Positions 20,891 through 35,410 of a stretch of DNA of 64,000 bases are shown here, one piece after another. Position 1 is the first letter of the stretch. Each line of letters opens with the position of its first letter. The stretch is from the NCBI GenBank assembly GCA_947179485.1, contig OX359250.1, positions 12,630,539 through 12,694,538 of the forward strand, written 5' to 3'. Origin of the DNA: Allacma fusca (taxonomy: Eukaryota > Arthropoda > Collembola > Symphypleona > Sminthuridae). The notes beneath the pieces are model-generated. The model saw only the letters and a list, made by a program, of their open reading frames with translations. It made no database searches and was not told the DNA's origin. The position numbers and the translations under genes are program-made.

Positions 20891-23800
20891 TTAAAACTGC
20901 AAATTAAAACTGCAATTTAAAACTGCAATTTGAAACTGCAATGAGAAACGGTATTTGAAACTGCAATTCGAAACTGGAAATTTAAACTGCATTTTGAAAC
21001 GGCATTTTGAAACTGCATTTTGATACTTTATTTTGAAACTGCATTTTGAAACTGCATTTTGAAACTGCATTTTGAAACTGCAATTTGAAACTGCAATGAG
21101 AAACGGTATTTGAAACTGCATTTTGAAACTGCAATGAGAAACGGTATTTGAAACTGCGATTTTAACATGCAATTTGAAACTGCAATTTAAAACTGCAAAT
21201 TGGAACTCTAAATTGAAACTGCAAATTGAATCTGCAATTTGAAACTGAACTTTGAAACTGCAATTTGAAACTGCAATTTAAAACTGCAATTTAAAACTGC
21301 AATTTAAAACTGCATTTTGAAACTGCAATTTGAAACTGCGATTTTAAACTGCAATTTGAATTTGCAATTTAAATTGCAATTTGAAACTGCAACTTTAAAC
21401 TGCGAATTGAAACTGCACTTTGAAACTGCAATAAGAAACTGTATTTGAAACTGCAATTCGAAACTGGAAATTTAAACTGCAGTTTTAAACTATATTTTGA
21501 AACTGCATTTTAACACTGCAATTTGAATTTGTATTTTTCAAACTGCAATTTTCATATTATTATTAAACATCAATTTTTGGACTGCAATTTACATATTTTT
21601 GTTTTTAACCTACATTTTGAAACTACACTTCTAAATCGCGTTTCGAAACTGCATTTAAAGGTTTGTTTTAAAGCGTCGATTTGAAACTGCAATTTGAAAC
21701 TGCGTTTTGAAACTGCATTTTGAAACTGCATTTTGAAACTGCATTTTAAAACTGCATTGTGAAACTGCATGTTAAATTTTTTATTTTTCAAACTGCAATT
21801 TTCATGTAATTATTACACTGCATATTTTCGATTGCAATTTTCATATTTTTGCTTTTAACCTGCATTTTCAAAATGCAATTTGAAACCGCGTTTCGAAACT
21901 GCATTTTGAAGCTGTATTCTATAGTGTCGACTTGATACTGCAACTTGAAACTGCAATTTAAACTGCAATTTAAACTGCAATTTTAAACTGCAAATTGAAA
22001 CTGCAAATAGAAACTGCATTTCGAAACTAGATTTTGAAACTGCAATTTGAAACTGCAATTTAAATTAGCAATTCAAAACTGCAATTTGAAACTGCGATTT
22101 AAAACTGCTGTTTCAAACAAGCATTTGAAACCGCAATTGAAAACTGCTGTTTCAAACTGGCATTTGAAACCGCTATTTAAAACTGCAGTTCAAAACTGGC
22201 ATTTGAAACTGCAAATTGAAACTAAAAATTGAAACTTATAATTGAAACTTCAAATTAAAACTGCAAATTTAAATTGCAATTTGAAACTGCAATTTAAAAC
22301 TGCAAATTGAAACTGCAAATTGAAAGTGCAATAAAAAACTGTATTTGAAACTGCAATTCGAAACTGGAAATTTAAACTGCATTTTGAAACTGCGTTTTGA
22401 AACTGCATTTTGATACTGCATTTTGAAACCGCATTTCGAAACTGCATTTTGAAACTGCAATTTAAAAAAGCAATTTGAGACTGCGATTTAAAACTGCACT
22501 TTCAAACTGGCATTTTAAACCGCAATTTAAAACCGCAGTTTCAAACTGGCATTTGAAATTGCAAATTGAAACTGCAATTTGAAACTGCAATTTATAACTG
22601 CAATTCGAAACTGCGATTTTAAACTCCAATTGGAAACTGCATTTTGAAACTGCACTTTGAAACTGCATTTTGAAACTGCATTTTGAATTTTTTATTTTTC
22701 AAACTGCAATTTTCATGTAATTATTACACTGCATATTTTCGATTGCAATTTTCATATTTTGGCTTTTAACCTACATTTTCAAAATGCTATTTGAAACCGC
22801 GTTTCGAAACTGCATTTTGAAGCTGTATTTTATAGTGTCGACTTGATACTGCAACTTGAAGCTGCAATTTAAACTGCAATTTAAACTGCAATTTTAAACT
22901 GCAAATTGAAACTGCAAATAGAAACTGCATTTCGAAACTAGATTTTGAAACTGCACTTTCAAACTGGCATTTGAAACCGCAATTTGAAACCGCAGTTTCA
23001 AACTGGCATTAGAAATTGCAAATTGAAACTGGCATTTGAAATTGCAATTTGAAACTGCAATGTGTAACTACAATGAGAAACTGCAATTTAAAACTGCAAA
23101 TTGAAACTGCAAATTGAAACTGCAAAATGAAACTGCAAATTGAATCTGCAATTTGAAACTGCAATTTTAAACTGCAAATTGAAACTGCAAATAGAAACTG
23201 CATTTTGAAACTAGATTTAAACTGCAATTCGAAACTGCAATTTAAATTAGCAATTCAAAACAGCAAATTGAAACTGCGAGTTAAAACTGCTGTTTCAAAC
23301 AAGCATTTGAAACCGCAATTGAAAACTGCTGTTTCACACTGGCATTTCAAACCGCTAATTAAAACTGCAGTTGGAAACTGGCATTTGAAACTGCAAATTG
23401 AAACTAAAAATTGAAACTAAAAATTGAAACTTATAATTGAAACTTCAAATTAAAACTGCAAATTTAAATTGCAATTTGAAACTGCAATTTGAAACTGCCA
23501 ATATAAACTGCAAATTGAAACTGCAATGAGAAACTGCAATGAGAAACTGTATTTGAAACTGCAATTCGAAACTGGAAAATTAAACTGCATTTTGAAACCA
23601 CATTTTGAAACTGCATTTTGAAACTGATTTTGAAACTGCAATTTGAAACTGCAATTTAAAACAGCAATTTAAAAAAGCAATTTGAGTCTGCGATTTAAAA
23701 CTGCACTTTCAAACTGGCATTTGAAACCGCAATTTAAAACCGCAGTTTCAAACTGGCATTTGAAATTGCAAATTGAAACTGCAATTTAAAACTGCAATTT

Positions 23801-26800
23801 AAATTAGCAATTCAAAACAGCAATTTAAAACTGCGATTTAAAACTGCAGTTCGAAACTGGCATTTGAAACTGCAAATTGAAACTAAAAATTGAAACTTGA
23901 AATTGAAACTTCAAATTAAAACTGCAAATTTAAATTGCAATTTGAAACTGCAATTTTAAACTGCAAATTGAAACTGCAAATTGAAAGTGCAATAAAAAAC
24001 TGTATTTGAAACTGCAATTCGAAACTGGAAATTTAAACTGCAATTTGAAACTGCAAATTGAAAGTGCAATAAAAAACTGTATTTGAAACTGCAATTCGAA
24101 ACTGGAAATTTAAACTGCAATTTGAAACTGCAAATTGAAACTGCAAATTGAAAGTGCAATAAAAAACTGTATTTGAAACTGCAATTCGAAACTGGAAATT
24201 TAAACTGCATTTTGAAACTGCGTTTTGAAACTGCATTTTGATACTGCATTTTGAAACCGCATTTCGAAACTGCATTTTGAAACTGCAATTTGAAACAGCA
24301 ATTTAAAAAAGCAATTTGAGACTGCGATTTAAAACTGCACTTTCAAACTGGCATTTGAAACCGCAATTTAAAACCGCAGTTTCAAACTGGCATTTGAAAT
24401 TGCAAATTGAAACTGCAATTTGAAACTGCAATTTATAACTGCAATTCGAAACTGCGATTTTAAACTCCAATTGGAAAGTGCATTTTGAAACTGCATTTTG
24501 AAACTGCTTTTTGAATTTTTTATTTTTCAAACTGCAATTTTCATGTAATTATTACACTGCATATTTTCGATTGCAATTTTCATATTTTGGCTTTTAACCT
24601 ACATTTTCAAAATGCTATTTGAAACCGCGTTTCGAAACTGCATTTTGAAGCTGTATTTTATAGTGTCGACTTGATACTGCAAATTGAAACTGCAAATAGA
24701 AACTGCATTTCGAAACTAGATTTTGAAACTGCACTTTCAAACTGGCATTTGAAACCGCAATTTAAAACCGCAGTTTCAAACTGGCATTTGAAATTGCAAA
24801 TTGAAACTGGCATTTGAAATTGCAATTTGAAACTGCAATGTGTAACTACAATGAGAAACTGCAATTTGAAACTGTAATTTGAAGCAGCAATTTGAAACTG
24901 CAATTTGAAACAGCAATTTATAACTGCTATTTGAAACTGCGATTTTAAACTGCAATTTGAAACTGCAATTTGAAACTGCATTTTGAAACTGCATTTTAAA
25001 ACTGCATTTTGAAACTGCCATGTGAAACTGCATGTTAAATTTTTTATTTTTCAAACTGCAATTTTCATGTAATTATTACACTGCATATTTTCGATTGCAA
25101 TTTTCATATTTTTGCTTTTAACCTACATTTTCAAAATGCAATTTGAAACCGCGTTTCTAAACTGCATTTTATAAGCTGTATTTTATAGTGTCGACTTGAT
25201 ACTGCAACTTGAAACTGCAATTTAAACTGCAATTTAAACTGCAATTTTAAACTGCAAATAGAAACTGCATTTTAAAACTAGATTTTGAAACTGCAATTTG
25301 AAACTGCAATTTAAATTATCAATTCAAAACAGCAATTTGAAACTGCGATTTAAAACTGCTGTTTCAAACAAGCATTTGAAACCGCAATTGAAAACTGCTG
25401 TTTCAAACTAGCATTTGAAACCGCTATTTAAAACTACAGTTCAAAACTGGCATTTGAAACTGCAAATTGAAACTCAAAATTGAAACTTATAATTGAAACT
25501 TCAAATTAAAACTGCAAATTTAAATTGCAATTTGAAACGGCAATTTATAACTGCAATTCGAAACTGCGATTTTAAACTCCAATTTGAAACTGCAGTGTGT
25601 AACTATAATGAGAAACTGCAATTTAAACTGCAATTTATAACTGCAAATTGAATCTGCAAAATGAAACTGCAAATTGAAACTGCCAATTGAATCTACAATT
25701 TGAAACTGCAATTTAAGACTGCATTTTGAAACTGCATTCTGAAACTGCATTTTGAAACTGCAAGTGGAATATGCATTTTGAAACTGAATTTTGAAACTGC
25801 ATTTTGAAACTGAATTTTGAAACTGCATTTTAAAACTGCAATTTGAAATTGCCATTTAAAACTGCAGTTTCAAACTGGCATTTAAAACCGCAATTTAAAA
25901 CTGAAGTTTGAAACTAGCATTTGAAAGTACAAATTGAAACTGCAATTTGAAACTGCAATTTAAAACTGCAAATTAAAACTGCAATTTAAAACTGCAATTT
26001 GAAACTGCAATGTGAAACGGTATTTGAAACTGCAATTCGAAACTGGAAATTTAAACTGCATTTTGAAACGGCATTTTGAAACTGCATTTTGATACTTTAT
26101 TTTGAAACTGCATTTTGAAACTGCATTTTGAAACTGCAATTTGAAACTGCAATGAGAAACGGTATTTGAAACTGCATTTTGAAACTGCAAATTGAAACTG
26201 CTATTTGAAACTGCGATTTTAACATGCAATTTGAAACTGCAATTTAAAACTGCAAATTGGAACTCTAAATTGAAACTGCAAATTGAATCTGCAATTTGAA
26301 ACTGAACTTTGAAACTGCAATTTGAAACTGCAATTTAAAACTGCAATTTAAAACTGCAATTTAAAACTGCATTTTGAAACTGCAATTTGAAACTGCGATT
26401 TTAAACTGCAATTTGAATTTGCAATTTAAATTGCAATTTGAAACTGCAACTTTAAACTGCGAATTGAAACTGCACATTGAAACTGCAATAAGAAACTGTA
26501 TTTGAAACTGCAATTCGAAACTGGAAATTTAAACTGCAGTTTTAAACTATATTTTGAAACTGCATTTTAACACTGCAATTTGAATTTTTATTTTTCAAAC
26601 TGCAATTTTTATATTATTATTAAACATCAATTTTTGGACTGCAATTTACATATTTTTGTTTTTAACCTACATTTTGAAACTACACTTCTAAATCGCGTTT
26701 CGAAACTGCATTTAAAGGTTTGTTTTAAAGCGTCGATTTGAAACTGCAATTTGAAACTGCGTTTTGAAACTGCATTTTGAAACTGCATTTTGAAACTGCA

Positions 26801-29800
26801 TTTTAAAACTGCATTGTGAAACTGCATGTTAAATTTTTTATTTTTCAAACTGCAATTTTCATGTAATTATTACACTGCATATTTTCGATTGCAATTTTCA
26901 TATTTTTGCTTTCAACCTGCATTTTCAAAATGCAATTTGAAACCGCGTTTCGAAACTGCATTTTGAAGCTGTATTTTATAGTGTCGACTTGATACTGCAA
27001 CTTGAAACTGCAATTTAAACTGCAATTTAAACTGCAATTTTAAACTGCAAATTGAAACTGCAAATAGAAACTGCATTTCGAAACTAGATTTTGAAACTGC
27101 AATTTGAAACTGCAATTTAAATTAGCAATTCAAAACAGCAATTTAAAACTGCGATTTAAAACTGCTGTTTCAAACAAGCATTTGAAACCGCAATTGAAAA
27201 CTGCTGTTTCAAACTGGTATTTGAAACCGCTATTTAAAACTGCAGTTCGAAACTGGCATTTGAAACTGCAAATTGAAACTAAAAATTGAAACTTATAATT
27301 GAAACTTCAAATTAAAACTGCAAATTTAAATTGCAATTTGAAACTGCAATTTGAAAGTGCAAATTGAAACTGCAAATTGAAAGTGCAATAAAAAACTGTA
27401 TTTGAAACTGCAATTCGAAACTGGAAATTTAAACTGCATTTTGAAACTGCGTTTTGAAACTGCATTTTGATACTGCATTTTGAAACCGCATTTCGAAACT
27501 GCAATTTGAAACTGCAATTTGAAAAAGCAATTTAAAAAAGCAATTTGAGACTGCGATTTAAAACTGCACTTTCAAACTGGCATTTGAAACCGCAATTTAA
27601 AACCGCAGTTTCAAACTGGCATTTGAAATTGCAAATTGAAACTGCAATTTGAAACTGCAATTTATAACTGCAATTCGAAACTGCGATTTTAAACTAAAAT
27701 TGGAAACTGCATTTTGAAACTGCATTTTGAAACTGCATTTTGAAACTGCATTTTGAATTTTTTATTTTTCAAACTGCAATTTTCATGTAATTATTACACT
27801 GCATATTTTCGATTGCAATTTTCATATTTTGGCTTTTAACCTACATTTTCAAAATGCTATTTGAAACCGCGTTTCGAAACTGCATTTTGAAGCTGTATTT
27901 TATAGTGTCGACTTGATACTGCAACTTGAAGCCGCAATTTAAACTGCAATTTAAACTGCAATTTTAAACTGCAAATAGAAACTGCATTTCGAAACTAGAT
28001 TTTGAAACTGCACTTTCAAACTGGCATTTGAAACCGCAATTTAAAACCGCAGTTTCAAACTGGCATTTGAAACTGCAAATTGAAACTGGCATTTGAAATT
28101 GCAATTTGAAACTGCAATGTGTAACTACAATGAGAAACTGCAATTTAAAACTGCAAATTGAAACTGTAAATTGAAACTGCAAAATGAAACTGCAAATTGA
28201 ATCTGCAATTTGAAACTGCAACTTTAAACTGCAAATTGAAACTGCAAATAGAAACTGCATTTTGAAACTAGATTTAAACTGCAATTCGAAACTGCAATTT
28301 AAATTAGCAATTCAAAACAGCAAATTGAAACTGCGAGTTAAAACTGCTGTTTCAAACAAGCATTTGAAACCGCAATTGAAAACTGCTGTTTTACACTGGC
28401 ATTTCAAACTGCTAATTAAAACTGCAGTTCGAAACTGGCATTTGAAACTGCAAATTGAAACTAAAAATTGAAACTAAAAATTGAAACTTATAATTGAAAC
28501 TTCAAATTAAAACTGCAAATTTAAATTGCAATTTGAAACTGCAATTTGAAACTGCCAATTGAAACTGCAAATTGAAACTGCAATGAGAAACTGCAATGAG
28601 AAACTGTATTTGAAACTGCAATTCGAAACTGGAAAATTAAACTGCATTTTGAAACCACATTTTGAAACTGCATTTTGACACTGCATTTTGAAACTGATTT
28701 TGAAACTGCAATTTGAAACTGCAATTTAAAACAGCAATTTAAAAAAGCAATTTGAGTCTGCGATTTAAAACTGCACTTTCAAACTGGCATTTGAAACCGC
28801 AATTTAAAACCGCAGTTTCAAACTGGCATTTGAAATTGCAAATTGAAACTGCAATTTAAAACTGCAGTTTGAAACTGCAATTTGAAGCTGCAATTTGAAA
28901 CTGCAATTTGAAACTGCAATTTATAACTGCAATTCGAAACTGCGCTTTTAAACTCCAATTTGAAACTGATATGTGTAACTATAATGAGAAACTGCAATTT
29001 AAACTGCAATTTAAAACTGCAAATTGAATCTGCAAAATGAAACTGCAAATTGAAACTGCAAATTGAATCTGCAATTTGAAACTGCAATTTAAGACTGCAT
29101 TTTAAAACTGCATTCTGAAACTGCATTTTGAAACTGCAATTGGAATATGCATTTTTAAACTGAATTTTGAAACTGCATTTTGAAACTGAATTTTGAAACT
29201 GCATTTTAAAACTGCAATTTGAAATTGCCATTTAAAACTGCAGTTTCAAACTGGCATTTAAAACCGCAATTTAAAACTGAAGTTTGAAACTAGCATTTGA
29301 AACTACAAATTGAAACTGCAATTTGAAACTGCAATTTGAAACTGCAATTTGAAACTGTAATTTGAAGCTGCAATTTGAAACTGTAATTTGAAGCAGCAAT
29401 TTGAAACTGCAATTTGAAACTGCAATTTATAACTGCTATTTGAAACTGCGATTTTAAACTGCAATTTGAAACTGCAATTTGAAACTGCATTTTGAAACTG
29501 CATTTTAAAACTGCATTTTGAAACTGCCATGTGAAACTGCATGTTAAATTTTTTATTTTTCAAACTGCAATTTTCATGTAATTATTACACTGCATATTTT
29601 CGATTGCAATTTTCATATTTTTGCTTTTAACCTACATTTTCAAAATGCAATTTGAAACCGCGTTTCTAAACTGCATTTTATAAGCTGTATTTTATAGTGT
29701 CGACTTGATACTGCAACTTGAAACTGCAATTTAAACTGCAATTTAAACTGCAATTTAAACTGCAATTTTAAACTGCAAATAGAAACTGCATTTTAAAACT

Positions 29801-32620
29801 AGATTTTGAAACTGCAATTTAAATTATCAATTCAAAACAGCAATTTGAAACTGCGATTTAAAACTTCTGTTTCAAACAAGCATTTGAAACCGCAATTGAA
29901 AACTGCTGTTTCAAACTGGCATTTGAAACCGCTATTTAAAACTACAGTTCGAAACTGGCATTTGAAACTGCAAATTGAAACTCAAAATTGAAACTTATAA
30001 TTGAAACTTCAAATTAAAACTGCAAAATTAAATTGCAATTTGAAGCGGCAATTTATAACTGCAATTCGAAACTGCGATTTTAATTTCCAATTTGAAACTG
30101 CAGTGTGTAACTATAATGAGAAACTGCAATTTAAACTGCAATTTAAAACTGCAAATTGAATCTGCAAAATGAAACTGCAAGTTGAAACTGCCAATTGAAT
30201 CTACAATTTGAAACTGCAATTTAAGACTGCATTTTGAAACTGCATTTTGAAACTGCATTTTGAAACTGCATTTTGAAACTGCAAGTGGAATATGCATTTT
30301 GAAACTGAATTTTGAAACTGCATTTTGAAACTGAATTTTGAAACTGCATTTTAAAACTGCAATTTGAAATTGCCATTTAAAACTGCAGTTTCAAACTGGC
30401 ATTTAAAACCGCAATTTAAAACTGAAGTTTGAAACTAGCATTTGAAACTACAAATTGAAACTGCAATTTGAAACTGCAATTTAAAACTGCAATTTGAAAT
30501 TGCCATTTAAAACTGCAGTTTCAAACTGGCATTTAAAACCGCAATTTAAAACTGAAGTTTGAAACTAGCATTTGAAACTACAAATTGAAACTGCAATTTG
30601 AAACTGCAATTTAAAACTGCAAATTAAAACTGCAATTTAAAACTGCAATTTGAAACTGCAAATTAAAACTGCAATTTAAAACTGCAATTTGAAACTGCAA
30701 TGTGAAACGGTATTTGAAACTGCAATTCGAAACTGGAAATTTTAACTGCATTTTGAAACGGCATTTTGAAACTGCATTTTGATACTGCATTTTGAAACTT
30801 CATTTTGAAACTGCATTTTGAAACTGCAATTTGAAACTGCAATGAGAAACGGTATTTGAAACTGCATTTTGAAACTGCAAATTGAAACTGCAATTTGAAA
30901 CTGCGATTTTAACATGCAATTTGAAACTGCAATTTAAAACTGCAAATTGGAACTGCAAATTGAAACTGCAAATTGAATCTGCAATTTGAAACTGAACTTT
31001 GAAACTGCAATTTGAAACTGCAATTTGAAACTGAACTTTGAAACTGCAATTTGAAACTGCAATTTAAAACTACAATTTAAAACTGCAAATTAACCTGCAT
31101 TTTGAAACTGCAATTTGAAACTGCGATTTGAAACTGCAATTTGAATTTGCAATTTAAATTGCAATTTGAAACTGCAACTTTAAACTGCGAATTGAAACTG
31201 CACATTGAAACTGCAATAAGAAACTGTATTTGAAACTGCAATTCGAAACTGGAAATTTAAACTGCAGTTTTAAACTATATTTTGAAACTGCATTTTACCA
31301 CTGCAATTTGAATTTTTATTTTTCAAACTGCAATTTTCATATTATTATTAAACATCAATTTTTGGACTGCAATTTACAAATTTCTGTTTTTAACCTACAT
31401 TTTGAAACTACACTTCTAAATCGCGTTTCGAAACTGCATTTAAAGGTTTGTTTTAAAGCGTCGATTTGAAACTGCAATTTGACACTGCATTTTGAAACTG
31501 CATTTTGAAACTGCATTTTGAAACTGCATTGTAAAACTGCATTGTGAAACTGCATGTAAAATGTTTTATTTTTCAAACTGAAATTTTCATGTAATTATTA
31601 CACTGCATATTTTCGATTGCAATTTTCATATTTTTGCTTTTAACCTGCATTTTCAAAATGCAATTTGAAACCGCGTTTCGAAACTGCAAATTTAAGCTGT
31701 ATTTTATAGTGTCGACTTGATACTGCAACTTGAAACTGCAATTTAAACTGCAATTTAAACTGCAATTTTAAACTGCAAATTGAAACTGCAAATAGAAACT
31801 GCATGTCGAAACAAGATTTTGAAACTGCAATTTGAAACTGCAATTTAAATTAGCAATTCAAAACAGCAATTTGAAACTGCGATTTAAAACTTCTGTTTCA
31901 AACAAGCATTTGAAACCGCAATTGAAAACTGCTGTTTCAAACTGGCATTTGAAACCGCTATTTAAAACTGCAGTTCGAAACTGGCATTTGAAACTGCAAA
32001 TTGAAACTAAAAATTGAAACTTATAATTGAAACTTCAAATTAAAACTGCAAATTGAAACTGCAATGAGAAACTGTATTTGAAACTGCAATTCGAAACTGG
32101 AAATTTAAACTGCATTTTGAAACTGCGTTTTGAAACTGCATTTTGATACTTCATTTTGAAACCGCATTTTGAAACTGCAATTTGAAACTGCAATTTGAAA
32201 TAGCAATTTAAAACAGCAATTTGAGACTGCGATTTAAAACTGCACTTTCAAACTGGCATTTGAAACCGCACTTTAAAACCGCAGTTTCAAACTGGCATTT
32301 GAAATTGCAAATTGAAACTGCAATTTGAAACTGCAATTTGAAACCACAATTTGAAGCTGCAATTTGAAACTGCAATTTATAACTGCAATTCGAAACTGCG
32401 ATTTTAAACTCCAATTTGAAACTGCAATGTGTAACTATAATGAGAAACTGCAATTTAAACTGCATTTTAAACTGCAAATTGAAACTGCAAATTGAATCTG
32501 CAATTTGAAACTGCAATTTAAGACTGCATTTTGAAACTGCATTCTGAAACTGCATTTTGAAACTGCATTTTGAAACTGCATTTTGAAACTGAATTTTGAA
32601 ACTGCAATTTGAAATTGCCA
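20891..32620. repeat. 4.7-5.1 kb higher-order unit, about three copies
   Basis: Landmarks at 21570, 21855, 22047, 22250 and 23205 recur at exactly +5057 (26627, 26912, 27104, 27307, 28262). The first three recur again at +4728 (31355, 31640, 31832). Copies differ by internal insertions and deletions; one example is the 74-bp segment AATTTAAACTGCAATTTGAA... tripled near 24020-24190 but single near 22320. Copy boundaries are approximate, and the third copy decays after about 32.6 kb. Confidence 0.88.
21538..21950. repeat. punctuating island (type example) in the satellite, with GTCGAC motif
   Basis: Recurrent non-monomeric segment: TTTTTCAAACTGCAATTTTC, ATTATTA, TTTTGCTTTTAACCTACATT, AACCGCGTTTCGAAACTGC, then GAAGCTGTATTTTATAGTGTC followed by GACTTGATACTGCAAC. 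Full or partial copies, by the position of the GCTGTAT...GTCGA end: 14911, 21911, 22821, 24649, 25175, 26968, 27891, 29683, 31697, 32955, 35381, 36619, 38580, 46574, 47013, 50467, 51546; a shorter variant is at 21650. It marks higher-order units and is more conserved than the surrounding monomers. Confidence 0.8.
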
Positions 32621-33949
32621 TTTAAAACTGCAGTTTCAAACTGGCATTTAAAACCGCAATTTAAAACTGCAGTTTTAAACTAGCATTTGAAACTACAAAT
32701 TGAAACTGCAATTTGAAACTGCAATTTGAAACTGCAATTTCAAGCTGTAATTTGAAGCTGCAATATGGAACTACAATATGAAACTGCGATTTATAACTGC
32801 AATTTGAAATTGCGATTTTAAACTGCAATTTGAAACTGCAATTTTCATGTAATTATTAAACTGCATATTTTCGATTGCAATTTTCATATTTTTGCTTTTA
32901 ACCTACATTTTCAAAATGCAATTTGAAACCGCGTTTCGAAACTGCCTTTTGAAGCTGTATTTTATAGTGTCGACTTGATACTGCAACTTGAAACTGCAAT
33001 TTAAACTGCAATTTTAAACTGCAAATTGAAACTGCAAATAGAAACTGCATTTTAAAACTAGATTTTGAAACTGCAATTTGAAACAGCAATTTAAATTAGC
33101 AATTCAAAACAGCAATTTGAAACTGCGATTTAAAACTGCAGTTTCAAACAAGCATTTGAAACCGTTATTTAAAACTGCAGTTCGAAACTTGCATTTGAAA
33201 CTGCAAATTGAAACTAAAAATTGAAACTTATAATTGAAACTTCAAATTAAACTGCAAATTTAAATTGCAATTTGAAACTGCAATTTGAAACTGCAAATTG
33301 AAACTGCAATGAGAAACTATATTTGAAACTGCAATTCGAAACTGGAAATTTAAACTGCATTTTGAAACTGTATTTTGAAACTGCATTTTGATACTGCATT
33401 TTGAAACTGCATTTTGAAACTGCAATTTGAAACTGCAATTTATAACTGCAATTCGAAACTGCGCCTTTAAACTCCCATTTGAAACTGCAATGTGTAACTA
33501 TAATGAGAAACTGCAATTTAAACTGCAATTTAAAACTGCAAATTGAATCTGCAAATTGAAACTGCAAATTGAAACTGCAAATTGAATCTGCAATTTGAAA
33601 CTGCAATTTAAGACTACATTTTGAAACTGCATTCTGAATTTGCATTTTGAAACTGCAATTGGAAAATGCATTTTGAAACTGCATTTTGAAGCTGCAATTT
33701 AAAACTGCATTTTGATACTGCAATTTAAAACTGCCATTTAAAACTGCAGTTTGAAACTAGCATTTGAAACTACAAATTGAAACTGCAATTTGAAACTGCA
33801 ATTTGAAACTGCAATTTGAAACTGTAATTTGAAACTGCAATTTAGAACTGCAATTTGAAACTGCAATTTATAACTGCAATTTGAAACTGCGGTTTTAAAC
33901 TGCAATTTGAAACTGCATTTTCAAACTAGCATTTGAAACTACAAATTGA

Positions 33950-35410
33950 AACTGCAACTTGAAACTGCAACTTGAAACTGCAACTTGAAACTGGATTTTG
34001 AAACTGCAATTTGAAACTGGATTTTGAAACTGCATTTTAAAACTGCAATTTGAAACTGCAATTTAAACTGGAACTTGAAACTGCAACTTGAAACTGCAAC
34101 TTGAAACTACAATTTGAAACTACAATTTGAAACTGCAATTTGAAACTGCAATTTGAAATTGCAATTTGAATCCCAATTGCAAAGTACAATTTAAAGCTGC
34201 AATTTAAAACTGCATTTTGATACTGCAATTTAAAACTGCATTTTGATACTGCAATTTAAAACTGCATTTTGATTCTGCAATTTAAAACAGCAATTTAAAA
34301 CAGCAATTTAAAACAGCAATTCGAGTCTGCGATTTAAAACTGCAATTTGAAACTGCAATTTGAAACTGTAATTTGAAACTGCAATTTGAAACTGCAATTT
34401 GAAACTGCAACTTGAAACTGTAATTTGACAATGCAATTTAAAAAAGCAATTCGAGTCTGCGATTTAAAACTGCAATTTGAAACTGCAATTTAAAGCTGCA
34501 ATTTGAAACTGCAATTTATAACTGCAATTTGAAACCACGATTTTAAACTGCAATTTTCATGTTATAATAATACAGCATATTTTAGACTTTTAACCTACAT
34601 TTTCAAAATGCAATTTGAAACCGCGTTTCGAAACTGCATTTTGAAGCTGCAATTTGAAACTTTCATTTGAAACAATTATTTGAAACTGCAACTTGAAACT
34701 GGATTTTGAAACTGCAATTTGAAACTGGATTTTGAAACTGCATTTTAAAACTGCATTTTAAAACTGCAATTTGAAACTGCAATTTAAACTGGAACTTGAA
34801 ACTGCAACTTGAAACTGCAACTTGAAACTACAATTTGAAACTACAATTTGAAACTGCAATTTGAAACTGCAATTTGAAATTGCAATTTGAATCCCAATTG
34901 CAAAGTACAATTTAAAGCTGCAATTTAAAACTGCATTTTGATACTGCAATTTAAAACTGCATTTTGATACTGCAATTTAAAACTGCATTTTGATTCTGCA
35001 ATTTAAAACAGCAATTTAAAACAGCAATTTAAAACAGCAATTCGAGTCTGCGATTTAAAACTGCAATTTGAAACTGCAATTTGAAACTGTAATTTGAAAC
35101 TGCAATTTGAAACTGCAATTTGAAACTCCAATTTGAAACTGTAATTTGACAATGCAATTTAAAAAAGCAATTCGAGTCTGCGATTTAAAACTGCAATTTT
35201 AAACTGCAATTTTAAACTGCAATTTAAAGCTGCAATTTGAAACTGCAATTTATAACTGCAATTTGAAACTGCGATTTTAAACTGCAATTTTCATGTTATA
35301 ATAACACAGCATATTTTAGACTTTTAACCTACATTTTCAAAATGCAATTTGAAACCGCGTTTCGAAACTGCATTTTGAAGCTGTAATTTATAGCGTCGAT
35401 TTCAAACTGC
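33950..35410. repeat. 721-bp higher-order tandem duplication
   Basis: The segment around 34037-34228 recurs at 34758-34949 (+721) with identical translation, and the neighbouring triplet of TTTTGATACTGCAATTTAAAA repeats is copied too. One copy ends in a GTCGA island. Boundaries approximate. Confidence 0.8.
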
